DNA from: Miscanthus floridulus
Taxonomy: Eukaryota > Streptophyta > Magnoliopsida > Poales > Poaceae
Length of the DNA stretch: 64,000 nt
Direction: 5' to 3'
Assembly: GCF_019320115.1 (NCBI RefSeq)
Contig: NC_089591.1
Span: forward strand, 19,384,502-19,448,501
Position numbers and translations under genes: made by a program. A model generated the notes under the pieces. It was given only the letters and a program-made list of their open reading frames with translations, was not told the origin of the DNA and did not search any database. Positions within the stretch are counted from its first letter, which is position 1. Every line of letters begins with the position of its first letter. Positions 10,402 to 22,842 of the stretch are shown piece after piece.

Positions 10402-11690
10402 TTTCTTGGAATAGCGGCAGCTATTTGAGAAATTTGAGTTTCTATCATTTTGTTAAAACTTAATTGATTTTTCACTGTGGAGGACAAAATTTCTATTTGA
10501 GAGTTGATGTTCTTTAACATTTTATCATTATACATCAACTTTTTAGTGATATTTTCATTGATTTTTGCTTGGCCTAATACCAAGTCTTTGAAAGAAGGCT
10601 TATTCGAATTGTAATTTGAATTGTAGTTCGAATTACCTTGCATGCGGGATTCGTTGTTCCACCCATTATTACCTAGTTGGTGAAACCCGTTGTTGATGAA
10701 AGCAGCTTCTTCGTGGGTTTCGGGGCAATCATTCCATGAATGGCCAACGTTCCCACAGACCTCACACATCAAGTGTGACTCCATGGCCTGGACGGTGCCC
10801 ATCATGGCATCCTTATCTTGGGCCCGTTCCTCTAGTCTTTTCCTCAATAAATCTATTTTTGCAGAAAGCATATCCGTCTCCTTCACGGTATGCATTCCTT
10901 TTTGTGTTTTCCTTTCCTCCCCCAGCTTTGATTCGACACCATTTTATTGATGAGAGTCGTGGCTCCATCAATGGTGAGGGAAAGGAAAGCGCCTCCAGCA
11001 GCAGCGTCGAGGTGGCCCCTAGACATGGGTATTAATCCATCATAAAAATTTTAGAGCACTAACTAGTTTTTAATCCCATGGTGTGGGCATGCTTGGATGT
11101 AGTCCTGCAACCTTTCCCATGCCTCAGGAATGGTTTCCATGGAGCTTTGCTGGAAGTTTGCAATTCATCCCCTCAGGACATTAGTTTTGCCCAAGGCGAA
11201 GAACTTGGTGAGGAACGCCGTGGAACATTTATCCCATGTCTTGATAGCTTCATTTTCCTTGTAGAACCACTGCTTCACCTTCCCTGAGAGGGAGAAGGGA
11301 AACATGTGGAGCTTAATGCTTTCAGGTGTGGCGTCCTTGATGATGATTGTGTCACACAACTTGAGGAAGTGTTGGAGATGCGCATTCGCGTCCTCGCTTG
11401 GCAAACCATGGAATTGATTTGCCTACACCATCGTGATGAGGCCGGTACAGAGCTTGAAGTTCCCATCCCCAATGTTAACAGCGAGCCCAACGGGCATGTT
11501 GGCAACAATAGGGTGGAGTGGTCATGGAGGTCTTGGCCATGATTGGAGTAGCAGATGGTGCGGGGGTGACTGGTTCAACTGTCCGTGGAGTAGCAGAAGA
11601 AGTGGTGCGAGATCATTTCTTCCTTAGGAGTGCCTCTGGATTTTGAATGTAGTTGTTCGGCAGGTCAAAACCGGTCATACACTTCCTGTT
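10402..11690 (-). pseudogene. Athila-type retrotransposon gag, truncated
   Basis: Minus-strand gag landmarks in order: PNNYIQNPEALLRK (about 11640), the capsid block IKLHMFPFSLSGKVKQWFY (11165-11404), then a zinc knuckle CEVCGNVGHSWNDC and the downstream KPSFKDLVLGQAKINEN and NQLSFNKMIETQISQIAAAIP-type text (10402-10895). This wording is typical of the plant Athila lineage. Stops and shifts separate the blocks. The last ~45 codons of the open frame ending at 10266 come from the neighbouring LTR fragment, not from gag. Pol and the 3' LTR are absent. Confidence 0.7.
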
Positions 11691-11800
11691 TTCATCTACA
11701 ATAGGAGAAAACAAGCAAAGTTAGCCTGCATAAACAATGGCTACCTTACATGCATATTATTATGAACATGTCCTACTAGATTCTTTAATTAATATGCCTT

Positions 11801-11817
11801 CCCTGGCAACAGCGCCA
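11801..11817 (-). promoter_or_regulatory. Primer-binding site of the Athila element
   Basis: Minus reads TGGCGCTGTTGCCAGGG, one or two bases from the TGGCGCCGTTGCC(G)GGG site typical of Athila/Tat elements. It sits four bases from the CA end of the LTR and leads into gag. Confidence 0.6.
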
Positions 11818-11821
11818 GAAA

Positions 11822-13280
11822 TGCTTGTTGGCGCTTCTTAGCATAGCTACTAGGTTTGTATCCCTAGCAAAGGCGTCAGAAGTGCTTGTTGGTATTTCTT
11901 AGTGTCATCACTAATAATTAGCAATGCCACTAAGTTATAGCCTTGATAGTTTCTTAACAATTTTAGATATTTATCCACAAGCGCATAGAGCTATCATTGT
12001 AGCATTTCACCCGGAAGTATTTAGGGTATCGTTATTTATATTTCACAAAGGAAGGTATTTGGTTAAGAGTCCAGTATGGATATGAACTTGAATAACAATG
12101 CTTGCAAGTACACCAATGTTTATAGCAGGGGTAAAAACGGTGATTTCAAGATAGTGGACACACACTTGGTAGTCCTCAAAGGATAAAATAAAGAGAAAGA
12201 ATAAAAGAATAATCCTAAGTCGAGCAGGCATTGGTCTAGTATAGTCATACAAAGATTAGTTAATGATCATACAAATTACATAATTAGTTTTAGGGCTAAG
12301 TGTGAAGCAGGTCGGGAGGCCACCGAGTACTAGTTTGCCAGCAACCTCATGTGACGATTTAGACTCCTACACCTCAGTCGAACATGGGGGATTACAAGGG
12401 ACGGATAAGGTTGTCACCACTTGCCGCCTACCCCTCAACTGTGGAAACGGACAATGCATTCACATGTCTCTCCATACCCAAGCACCATGCTTGCATATAT
12501 AGAAACTACCTAAATCCCCCCGGGTCCCCGACCCTATGGATCGATATGTAAAGGACTTGGGCACACCTGACGGCACAATGAACTACCACCTCAAATTAGC
12601 TCTAATCCCAATTATATAAGTTATATGAGTAGTTAAGGTTAAAGTTGTGTATTCTATTCTCTTGACAGACAAACTATACACTAGTTCATATATCAAGATT
12701 ATAACATAACAACTATACTCTAGTTCATAAGTATGACTATAAATATCATATGAGAGCATAACTTTGGAAGCACTCATATTTCTATTCATACCCAATGGTC
12801 TCTTCTTCCAAGGAGCCAAGCTCCCTAAGGTAGCTTTGCCTTGCTCTAAACTACTAAAAGAAAGAAAAGCTACTACTAGAGAGTGAGGGAGTGACGTGTT
12901 GCTCAAGTGGAGTGTGTTTGACAGAGGGAGGGTAACCCTCTATTTATACAATAGGGAAAGGCAGTGCTTCATCTATTCTTGGCGTGAAACCCTAGGCTGC
13001 ACCGCCTCAGCATGGAGGCATGCCACCACTAGAGCAAGGGATGGCTAAGGAGCGCCGGTAGGGGGTCAGGCGCCCCTAGGGGTCGGCCACCACTTTGACC
13101 GTGCCACCTCGCCACCGCCTTCACATGCCAGGCTCTGGGCTAGACCTAGATCAGCCCCCGGTGGTGCTTTGCCCCGGTTCAGTCGAGTTGGTGAGCGTCT
13201 CCCTTGTACCTTTGCACAAATCAGCGTTGGGAAAGCACCTTTCAGTAAATTTCTCCATGTATCTGTGTTTGTGACCTACA
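11822..13280 (-). repeat. 5' LTR of the Athila element
   Basis: The plus-left end TGCTTGTTGG is the LTR 3' end next to the primer-binding site. A minus TATA box lies at 12940-12948. Text such as the short direct repeat of TGCTTGTTGG..TTTCTTAG near 11822-11910 recurs at 32819-32916. The right boundary is inferred only from a terminal ..CCTACA at 13280 and could be 50-80 bp off. Confidence 0.5.
12940..12948 (-). promoter_or_regulatory. TATA box in Athila LTR
   Basis: Minus-strand TATAAATAG, about 330 bases inside the LTR from its 5' end, in the right orientation for transcription toward gag. Confidence 0.45.
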
Positions 13281-14572
13281 AAATAATGTTCTCCAAATAG
13301 ATGTGGAACTTAGTTAATAGTAAATGCATGTGTTTTAAGTTAGCCAATTTCTTCTCTTTTTGTGTCTTAATTGGCCATCAAATTTGATGGTAAAGACCGC
13401 CAATAACTATGTATGTGCATCCAATTAAGCGGCTGCACCTCCTGATGAGTATGTTCCTATGCATCACTATTGCTTCTCTCTGTGGTACATTGTGCCATTG
13501 TATCGAACTGCACAATTAATGCGCAGTTTGCAATGACAAACGGTGTCACAAAAGTCAACATACGAACAATGTTGTGGACTACGTGAAAGCTCCAATGGTC
13601 ATAGGATCCCTTTTCTAGGGTTGGCTTCGCCCCTGCATTATCTCCATGTGACCCATTCTTATCCCCTTCCACACTCTGTCCTCCCGTGGTGGCACCGCCC
13701 AGCCAAAACATGGTTTCCCTCCCCTTTCCCTTACCACACCGCAAGCAGTCATCGGCGGCCACTCATAGATGAGTGTTGGCATTGCCATCAAGAAGGACAA
13801 ATGGATTCACACCTCCATGGGCCTCCGCATCTATCACCCACATAGCCACAGTAGCACCGTCAAAATGGACGCAAACACGCCGTCGACGCACCCTAGCGAG
13901 CAAGGTGCACAAGCTTCCATATTTCGATTCTATGCTTCCAATTTGATATTTGCAAATGCGGATTGTGGATTATTTAAGTTAGAAATGAGATTGAATAGTT
14001 TCCATTCCTTTGTTCTTACTTTGGATTCCTTACTTTCCATTCATTACTTTCCAAATTGGAATGAACCGATTCAAGCTGAAGCACTAGGCGGAAGAAACTA
14101 GCAGCCTACTTTTAGCTATAGCTGATGCTGCAATGTAGTCTATGTTTTGCCTCAGCTGATTTACTTTGTGCCCCAGCATCATAGTGTCATTGAGATTAGG
14201 GTTCTTTATTTTGTTTTTTCTTTTTGTTTTTTTAGCAATCAAGTGGTTCAGATTAGTTGAAAGATTCTTACAACTTTTTTTGCTTTAGTCGTTGTCTTTG
14301 CGATGGACAGTTGTTAGACGTGTTTTCTGGTCTCAATTGAAAGCTGGTAACCCCACCTCTAGATATTAGGCTTCATTAAGCTATAGATAAATCCGAGTGA
14401 ATGCCTTTGATCTAAAATGAACCAAAACAATAGTTTTTTGGGATTCCATTTAGCGCACATTATTAGCCTGCACTGGCAATGTACGCCTATGAATTGGTAT
14501 CTGTAGCACCAATGGTATTGATGCGGTACCGAACATTTGTACTACAGGCTCTAGAGCAGAATCTATAGATTG
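13281..14572. other. No gene seen; probable CACTA 5' region
   Basis: AT-rich sequence with scattered stops in all frames. No domain, repeat array or element terminus was recognised. By position it could hold the 5' part of the CACTA element whose coding exons follow, but no CACTA terminus was found here. Confidence 0.3.
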
Positions 14573-17251
14573 AAGTTCAAGATGGAGACGATGACATTTG
14601 CCAAGTTTCACCTTCGACATATCTAAACCTTGAAGGAAATGGAGAGGTAATTACTCATGACTCATTACATTGTCGATATACATAATGGCTACCGCCAATA
14701 ATTGCAATGTTGTGGTCAGTCTGTAGGATACTAGCACAGAGGAACCTGTAATAAACATAGTAGTTAAACAGAGGATGAAGCGACGTGGCTATAGGCTATG
14801 CACTTATCGATTTGTCATCGAGCACTTTGATTGCATTGGAGAACCCAAGGAACCAGACACGGTGATTGCGCCGTACCACAACTCCCAAGATGCAATTGTG
14901 AGAAAACATGTCCCAATCAAATTCAGGTATTCATGTACTAGAAGAAGAGGAAAGGTCAAGAGGATTGGTGTGTAACTGAACAAATCAAGCATAAATGTTG
15001 GGAGTATATGGTGAAATTGTTTGAATTCAACTTGTGCCCCACTGATATAGAAATTGTGAAGAAACAAGCATTGCACTGCATGGGAAAAAATGGAGGTATT
15101 TCAAGCATGAGTTGTACAAAAACATGTGTTAAAGGGAACGGAGCTAGATTGGCAAAAAGGTGAGCACCCTACTCAGCAAGCATATTGGGAAGCTTTTGTC
15201 ACATGGAAGAAATCAGAGGAAGCTATTTCCATTAGCAAAGTAAATACCCTCAACTCCCATAGAAATGATAACCCCACCGCACCAGCTCTCGGGGGTATGC
15301 GAAGAAAGTTACTGAGTGGGAGAAGAAGTTACAAGAGCTAATCCAAAAAGGTGTTACACCGCAGACTATAGGCAGGGATGCCCGCTTGTTGAGGTATCTT
15401 CTTGTAAGAAAGATGACCTACAATGATGATGGCTTCGTAAATTTTCTGAATGATGCAATCTGGCAACTCACTGAAAGGATACAAGCACTACAGGCTCAAG
15501 TGGCAAATGGTACTTTCGTTCCTAATAGGGAGGATGATGTCCTAAGTCAGGCACTAGGGAAGAAAGAGCATCCTAGTCGGGCATGAGGTGTAGGACTGGT
15601 TCCATGGTAGATTGCCTTCAAAAATGACCAATCCGCGTATAGAAGTCGTGGGAGGAATAATGCTAGAAAAATTGTGAGTGTGCATGAAGAATTGTTAGCT
15701 ATGTTCGAGGCCAAATGGAAAGAAAAGGAGGTGGCATGAACTGCCATATACTAGGCTCAAATAGAAGCAAAACAATTTTCTCGAGGAAACTTCAGCTCAA
15801 AACAGGTACGCACCAACTGCGGAAGCACACAACTTCCACAAGTAGATGCAGATTCCACCTTTGATGTGGATCACATTAGCGAACCTACATATTGCATGTT
15901 ATACGTGGAGTCACAATGATGCAAGGCCATATTTAGGCACAAGGTGGCTGCCAGTCAGGTTAATCTAGGGAATATGGTAAATGGACGTATGTTGCCTCCT
16001 GGCTATGCAGCAGTTACCCTAGATACATTGGCCAAAGAAATGTACGGCACAATTGAGTTGGACATGACCATGGATGATGTTAGATTAGCGCTAGCAGCCA
16101 TCCTAGGGTCCTTGGTGCTATGGTAGAAGCGTAACATAGTCCTTATTGCCACAATGTCGAATGGTAGTTCCGACGAAGATGTCGAACTTACCAATCCAAT
16201 GCCTACACCAGCACTACCACCAATTTCTGCAACTCAGGAGCGACCTCATAAGATTTGGAATCAGACAAAGAAACTGCCATAGATAGCAATCAAAGAACTT
16301 GCTTTGTCCCTCCAAGAAAACAACAGAGACGGAGCAGGCAGGCACAAAACAAAACCAATCCAAGAAAACAACAAAGACAGAGTAGACAGGAGCAAAACAA
16401 AACCAGTAGTGGCAATTTAAGTTAGGTCAACCTCTAGTGCATCTGAATCGGGTCCACAAATTGTCGAGAAAAATAAAAGCTCTGAATGAGTGGTACTTAA
16501 ACCAAAAGGGGTTCTAGATTGGTGCAAGATACTAGGACAAACATTTCTATGATGGAGAGGACGTGGTGTTGTGGGTGAAGTTCAAGGAATTGTTTGACTT
16601 TTACAATTTTTCCCCTAGATGTCCAAATCTTGTCCTTATGGACAATGTATGTGAGCTTCTGCCCCATGTGTGTACATTTAATTATTGGATCATTGTATAT
16701 GTCAAATTTAACTTTTTTCTTTTGTTTGTAGGATGGAGGCAAATACATGCAAGGACAAAAACAATGCAATAGGCTTCTTCAACCCGGTGACCTTTCACTC
16801 CTGCACAATGGGCTTCACAACGACGACAGACACTATGTGCGACTCCATTCTAGCCCAGGATGATAAATCACTAATTCTGCTGCCATACAATGATGGGTAA
16901 GCGAGTAATTCATTTATGTAATTACATGTACCAGGTGGGACTCTAATCTGCATCTGATTTTCTTAATTGCAGTGAACATACTTGCCTTGATGCTGTAGAC
17001 CTGCTCAATTCCAAGCTCTTCGTGTATGATATAAGCAGGAGGGGAATGAACCATATCAAACCCTTCAAAAAAATGAATAAGTACAGCTCTCGTTCCATGC
17101 ATTTTATAATGTGGTTTAGTGGATCTCATCATTTATATGTGTAACAAATTTTTTGTTCGTCACAATGATCCTTCTACTGGATGATGACAGGGCTTACGAC
17201 AAGTACAAAAAGAAGAGCAAATTCAATGTTCTTTCTTTGAATGATGGGTTC
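14573..17251 (+). pseudogene. CACTA (En/Spm-type) transposon protein, 5' and middle exons
   Basis: Plus-strand blocks match plant En/Spm proteins: RRGYRLCTYRFVIEHFDCIG (14775 on); KHVPIKF; WQKGEHPTQQAYWEAFVTWK (about 15150); MTYNDDGFVNFLNDA with a coiled coil (15386-15586); KKEHPSRA, GLVPW and YRSRGRNNARKIVSVHEE (15560-15700); a DUF8039-like piece VNGRMLPPGYAAVTLDTLAKEMYG (15975-16045); then a Ulp1-like cysteine-protease domain (AVDLLNSKLFVYDISRRG, about 16985-17040). Many stops and shifts show decay. The Tekay element sits in the protease exon, and the gene resumes at 30017. Confidence 0.65.
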
Positions 17252-20200
17252 TGTAACACCTCTGGTGTTTTGACCTAGCACTAAAACTTGACATGCCATC
17301 ATATGCATTGCAAAGCATTCATAAAGTAGAAAATTTTGAATGCATTCACTAAATAAGCTTTATTTCATAATGTTGTTATTTTATGTGATGTGATTCAAAA
17401 CCCTAAATAAAGATCATGACCACAAGGGTCAAATTTTATGTGATCATGTGAGGCCATGTGTCATTTGACTCAAATAACCCTAATGGGCCATGTTACTGGT
17501 CAAAAATCAAAGTTAAAGTAAAAGGAAAACAAATCAAATTTGAATTCAAATTCAAATCATAAAAGTCCTTTTTGCCCCTTTTCTCTAATTCAAAATCCAT
17601 TTGGAATTTGGGGTTGTGACAAAAAGCAAAGTTGAAGCATATTTTATAAGGATCAACTTTGGTATTCAAAGTTTTTCAAGTTTACATATAAAATTTGGAG
17701 TAATTTTGAAATGGTTCAAATGCTCAAATGCACCCCAAATTCAAATTTCAAAATGGAGGTAGAATCTGAAAATATTCCTTGAAGCAAAGTTGTAGAGTTT
17801 GAAAAGTTGAGCAACTTTCATTTTTGGAGATTTTCAACTTCTTTAGAAAATTTGTGAGTAATTTGAAAAATGAATTCAGTGGCAAATCTGTAAATACTTC
17901 AAAAAAATCAAGTTGGCAACAGGGCGCCACCGCCCCACCGCCGGCGTCCTTTCTCTGGCCTTCTAGGCGCGCCTGCGGCCACCCTGGGCTTCGCGCTGGC
18001 GTAGGGAGCACGCTGCGTGTCGATTCTGTGCGCTCCTGGCCGAGCTATAAGACCGAGACATCGTCATTGGCTTTTCTTTCCTTCCCTCTATTTTCCCGAC
18101 ACCGCCGACTCAACCCCAGCGAGCTTCTCTCGTCTCCTCAGCGCAAGTTAGCCCCAGAAAAGCTGTGTTCTAGTTCCGCCTGCTCCTTGCGCATCCGACC
18201 GAGCTGTTTAAACCGCTTGATTTCGCCGAGAGCTCGTTGTCCACGTTCATCTTCCTCGCGGCCGACGACCTCAACGGAAACTCCGATTCACCGTGGCCTG
18301 CATCATCCGGTGAGCCGTTGTCCTTGCTTGTTTACTCTATGGCTTCGTCTCGATGCTGTAGTGCTTATTCCACTCTTGCCTGCTCATTTTGCCCATTGTA
18401 GTCGCCAGAACGCCGTCGTCGACGAGGTCCGCTCCGCCGTGATCCCGGTCACCGTCGAAACGCGTCACCATAGCTTCTCCGGTCTCGCTTGTTGCTCCAA
18501 CACATTCGGGGTGAGCCACTGATGCTTCCTGAACTCTCTATTTCACCGATACCGGCCTTGTTTCACCGGCGTAACGCTGCCGTGCCACCACGTCCGCCAT
18601 GGCCGGTGTCAGCCTTGTTCCATGTCGTAATCCACCTCCAAAGTACCATAGATCGATGCGCCTAGCTCTTGTGAACATGTTGGTACTTTGGCCGTCGCTG
18701 ATGGGCTCACCGTCGGCGAGTTAGCGCTGGTCAGCGCCGTCGATGCCACGGTAAATGCCAGAGGTTAGGGATGACATGTGGGGGCCAGCTGTCAGTGAGA
18801 GAGAGAGAGAATAGTATATTTTGATATTTTCTGATTTTGAACAGTGCTAAATCTTTGGAAATTTGTAGGAAAATAATCATAGCTCCAAAAATTCTGAAAA
18901 TTTGTGTGTAGCTTCTGTACATGTTCTAGTATGGTTTAAAAATATGAAACTTGAAATTTGATTAAATTTTTAATGTTCAAATATTCAGTCCATTAATTGA
19001 TAAATGCAATTTCCATGATTTTTGTAGGCCATTGTATAATTCCAAAAATTATGAAATTTGTTTTGGTACACTAATTTGTCATGAGGAAGCTTACATAAAA
19101 TTGTGAGGTCATTTGGAACAAGTTCATTTTTGGGCTTATTTCCAAATTAATTCAAAAATAAATAAAAGCAAACCTTAAGTGTTTGATTAGTGTTTGATCT
19201 TGTTTTGATCATGTTTTGTGACTAGTAGGGTTTCAAGATTTGTTTGGTCAAGTCACATGTGTGGTTCTTGACAGTAGAATTGCAAGTTGGTTTTGTTGGC
19301 TTGCAACTGTACCGTGAAGAAACGGTTGAATTCGAAGTGTTGTTATGTTTCATGTACCATGACAGCATCATGTTTACATTATCATCATGTTAAAGTATAT
19401 GTTATCATTTCGTGTAGAACCCAAGAGTGAAACGATTCTAGTTGAGCAAGTTCTGGAAGAATCCCCGGTTGTCACGGGATTCGATAATTGTGGTACTAGT
19501 CCAGAACCTGAGATCGTCAACGAAGGCAAGCCCCGATTTATGCATTAAACCCTTACCTTGTTTACTTTGAAAAGTTTATCACCTATGTTACCTATTGCAT
19601 TAAGTTGATTTAGTTCAAATGTTACCTACTTGATGCATTGCCTACCTTGTTAATTATTTACCATCCTTGAAGATGTTTTCATTTACAAAGGCGTAGAATG
19701 CTTAGTATGCTTTATGGTAGGCTTTCAAAGTAAAAGTTTTGATACAATCAAAGATGGCATATTGGCCAAGGAAAGAAAGAAGATAGAATAAACTAGAGAC
19801 TAGTTGGGTGACTTATCTTGAATTTTGGGTAATGTTGCCGACTATGTCGCTTAAAGGCCACTCATTGTGGATCTTCTGAACGAGACACTTTGTAGTACTA
19901 GTCACATACTCCGGTAAGCCTACTTCGGCTAATCCGATACTAAGATGAATGCCCATGCACTGGGAGTGGAGAGATGGCGGGAGTAGCATGTACCCTCATA
20001 GCTAGAATGTGGCTGGATTTGAGGTGTGCTGTGCTCTCGGGTGGCGTGGAGACGGCTTAGTATAGGAGGATCCGGTAGCGAGGTTGATATATGCAAGATT
20101 AAGTCCTTCACTCCCTTTTACGTCGAGTCAGTCTTGTTGAGTACTTTTGTACTCAGGGTTTGTTAACCCTTGTTGCAGGTGAGTTGCATGCGCAGGCTTG

Positions 20201-20611
20201 TTTTGGTCCCTGCTGCATGTTCGTGTTTGAAGTCAATGATGATGAGGAATGATGAATGGCCTTTGCACAAGGCACTAGTTTGTATGATAAATAATGTTAA
20301 TGTAATATTATCCCGCTACTATGGTTGTATGACACTTATGGTATTGTAAGTTTGAAAACAACTGGTTTGTAAACTATGTTATCTTAAGACTTCCGCTATC
20401 TTTTACTCTGATATATATATTTGAATAAACTATTATAATCTACAATGTCTATGATTGGGATCCTGTTCGAAAAAGAAACATGGATGATTCAGGTTTCTCG
20501 AGGACACCCGACAGACCTGTTAAGTTATTGGGAACTCATGTACGCTATCAAAGGTCTGTTGAGACAACGATAGATGCACATGGGCCTGATTTCTCAGAAG
20601 GTTCTGCCACA
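17252..20611 (+). repeat. 5' LTR of the Tekay element (3360 bp)
   Basis: Starts TGTAACACCTCTGG and ends GGTTCTGCCACA. AT-rich U3, a GC-rich core from about 17930 to 18600 with TATAAG at 18046-18051, then AT-rich sequence to the end. Relative to the 3' LTR it lacks a 306-bp block at 20102 (after AAGATTAAG). An open frame over the GC-rich core (17824-18522) is not kept in the 3' LTR and is not called a gene. Confidence 0.93.
18046..18051 (+). promoter_or_regulatory. Candidate TATA box of the Tekay LTR
   Basis: TATAAG in a GC-rich setting, conserved as TATAAG at 27143-27148 in the 3' LTR. It is the best core-promoter candidate for the genomic transcript; the start site is not visible. Confidence 0.4.
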
Positions 20612-20613
20612 GC

Positions 20614-20625
20614 TGGTATCAGAGC
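20614..20625 (+). promoter_or_regulatory. Primer-binding site, initiator tRNA-Met type
   Basis: TGGTATCAGAGC two bases after the LTR end, the classic plant site complementary to the 3' end of initiator tRNA-Met. It sets the start of minus-strand DNA synthesis. Confidence 0.9.
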
Positions 20626-20996
20626 AGTTCCCATCTAAGATCATTGTAGGTTACTTTGGAAAACCTTCAAATTGATTTGAATCAAAGAAATTAAACTTGA
20701 TATTTTAAAAGTTCAAATTTCTTTCTTCTTACCTTTGATCTAGACTCAATTCTATCTTATTTGAAAGTTTGTGGTGGATAATATGATTAGGTTGTCCTAT
20801 GTATTAAAAATCTAGTACTTATGATTATATAAATCTTTTGTACTTAGATTCATAAGATCGATTCATGCATCATGCTTGAACACCTTGCATAATATTTCCC
20901 CTTAATAGTGGTTGGGTAAGTAATGTCAATCCCATTCTTGCTAACCTCCATTATCCTCAAGCTATTCTTATAGTCCTACCCTGAATTCTATAGGCT

Positions 20997-21533
20997 ATGG
21001 CAAAGACCAAGATAACCGCACGCAAGTCCACCAGACCTCATGGAGTCCCTCGTCACCAGTTGGCACCATGAAACCATGAGCTTGGTGAAGGAAGTTCCAA
21101 GAAACTAGGAGATGAAGGATCTTCAAGCAATCCCGCCAACATCAAGAACCTTCACAAGGAGCTCAACAATCTTCATCGAGCTCATGCCAAAGATCAAGAG
21201 GAGCTGGCAGAAATGCAAAGGGGCATCACCATGACCATGGAGCTATGGAATGAAGCCTGGACATGAGAGGATGCGGCCAATGAACGCGTCCATGAGTTGG
21301 AGTTCTACGTAGAAGACCTGGAGATGGACAATGCCATTCTTCATGAGAATGTCCACATGCTGTACGCTCAACTTCATCCTCCTCATGGGGATGGTGAAGT
21401 TACAGATGAAGAAATGATTGTAGATCTAGGAGAAGTCAAGAATGAAGAAGAGGAGGAGGATCCTAAGGAGTTAGTGTACTTCTCAGATGAAGATGAGGTT
21501 TCATCTGGTATGGGCATGGACGCCGATGATTGA
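20997..21533 (+). pseudogene. Tekay upstream ORF: H3-tail-like N-terminus, coiled coil, acidic tail
   Basis: A 178-codon frame from ATG 20997 to TGA 21531, between the primer-binding site and gag, broken by TGA at 21069 and 21264. Residues 1-12 are MAKTKITARKST; histone H3 has the same residue at 10 of 12 positions, including K4 and A-R-K-S around K9. P-R-H-Q-L-A follows, matching H3 P-R-K-Q-L-A after a one-residue insertion. Residues ~43-120 look like a coiled coil (NLHKELNNLHRAHAKDQEEL; VHELEFYVEDLEMDNAILHE). Residues ~130-178 are strongly acidic (NEEEEEDPKEL, YFSDEDE). No known function. Both stops sit where CGA would restore Arg, as expected from deamination. Confidence 0.6.
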
Positions 21534-21693
21534 GAGCTTGGAGTAGTAATAGTTCCTTTACTGCTTTCCTAGTAAACCAGGGTTGTCTTGTGGGATACAA
21601 GACATGTAATCTAAATAAGTAACCCTTTGTAGCATAAAACCTTTTAAATGCTTTCAATAAAGAACAATGTAAGTAAATGTGTTTCTCTAACAG

Positions 21694-22842
21694 ATGCCTC
21701 ATCCTATCACCCGATCTGGTGCTAGTGGCTCGCATGACGATGATGAGTACACAAATCCTCCACCAATGCCTTCGACTATGGCAGATGTCATAGCCGCACT
21801 CGTCAATGCAACGGCAGAGAATGCTAGGTTGTTAAGGGAATTGGTGCAGAACCAACAGGCACCATACCCTAATCGTGGTCGTCGTAATAATGGAAATGAC
21901 GAGTCAACCTATGTTGATTTTACTGACACACATCCACCTGTATTTTCTAAGGCAGAAGAGCCTTTAGAAGCTGACGATTGGCTTAGGACAATAGAGCAAA
22001 AGTTTGAGCTGATTCATTGTACCAAGATACAGAAACCAAGGTTTGTGGCACAGCAACTCCAAGGAGTTGCTGGTGCCTGATGGGCAAATTTGGTAGCAGT
22101 ACAGCCCGCTGGTCACCAAATCACCTGGAGGGAGTTTAAGGATGCCTTTAGGGCACACTATATTCCAGATGGTGTGATGACCATGAAGTTAGAAGAGTTC
22201 TTGGCTCTTAAGCAAGGGGAGCACCTGGTGATGCACTATGTTGGGCGCTTCAATCACCTATCGCAGTATGCTATAGAGTATGTGAATACTGATAGGAAGA
22301 AGAAGAATCATTTTCTTAGAGGCCTGAACACTAAACTTCAGACCATGATGGCAACTTGTGGTAACGCAACTTATCATGAGACAGTCAACATTGCTATCGC
22401 TTTAGAGGAGAATTACCACCGACACAAGGAGGCAAAGAAAAAGAAAATATCTGCTTTTGGATCGTCGAGTGGAAAGCGTCAAAAGATAGTCTACCATCCT
22501 CAGAATCATGGCCGTATGCCATTTTGCCCACAACAAGGCCAAGGTAGGCAGCAAATCTTTATTCGTCCTGCAACTAATACGCCTTATCCTCATCAAGTAC
22601 CGCAGCAGCAAAATAATACAAATAATGCAAACCGCAATGCTACTCCCTAGAATCACAATTATCCATGCTATAATTGTGGTAAACCCGAACACTTTTCTCG
22701 AGAATGTTCGTATCCTAGGAAGAACAATCCTGATGCACCTAAAGCCCCTATTACTCAAGCTCAGAATCAGTACAAGGGCAATGCTCAGAATAGTCAGAAG
22801 GGTCAGGCTGAGAAGAAAACTAGAAGGGTCTTCTATACTCAG
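21694..22842 (+). pseudogene. Tekay gag
   Basis: Starts MPHPITRSGASGS at 21694. The capsid-like domain (LRTIEQKFELIHC, WREFKDAFRAHYIPDGVMTM, MHYVGRFNHLSQYA) is followed by a Gln/Asn-rich linker and a zinc knuckle CYNCGKPEHFSREC at 22666-22707 (C-x2-C-x4-H-x4-C intact). In-frame stops at 22078 (TGA) and 22648 (TAG). Gag packages element RNA in cytoplasmic particles. It is in the same frame as protease, so the intact ancestor made one polyprotein. Confidence 0.85.

Noticed and set aside
17824..18522. 232-codon frame in the Tekay 5' LTR
   Set aside because: The 3' LTR copy breaks the same frame, and no domain is present.
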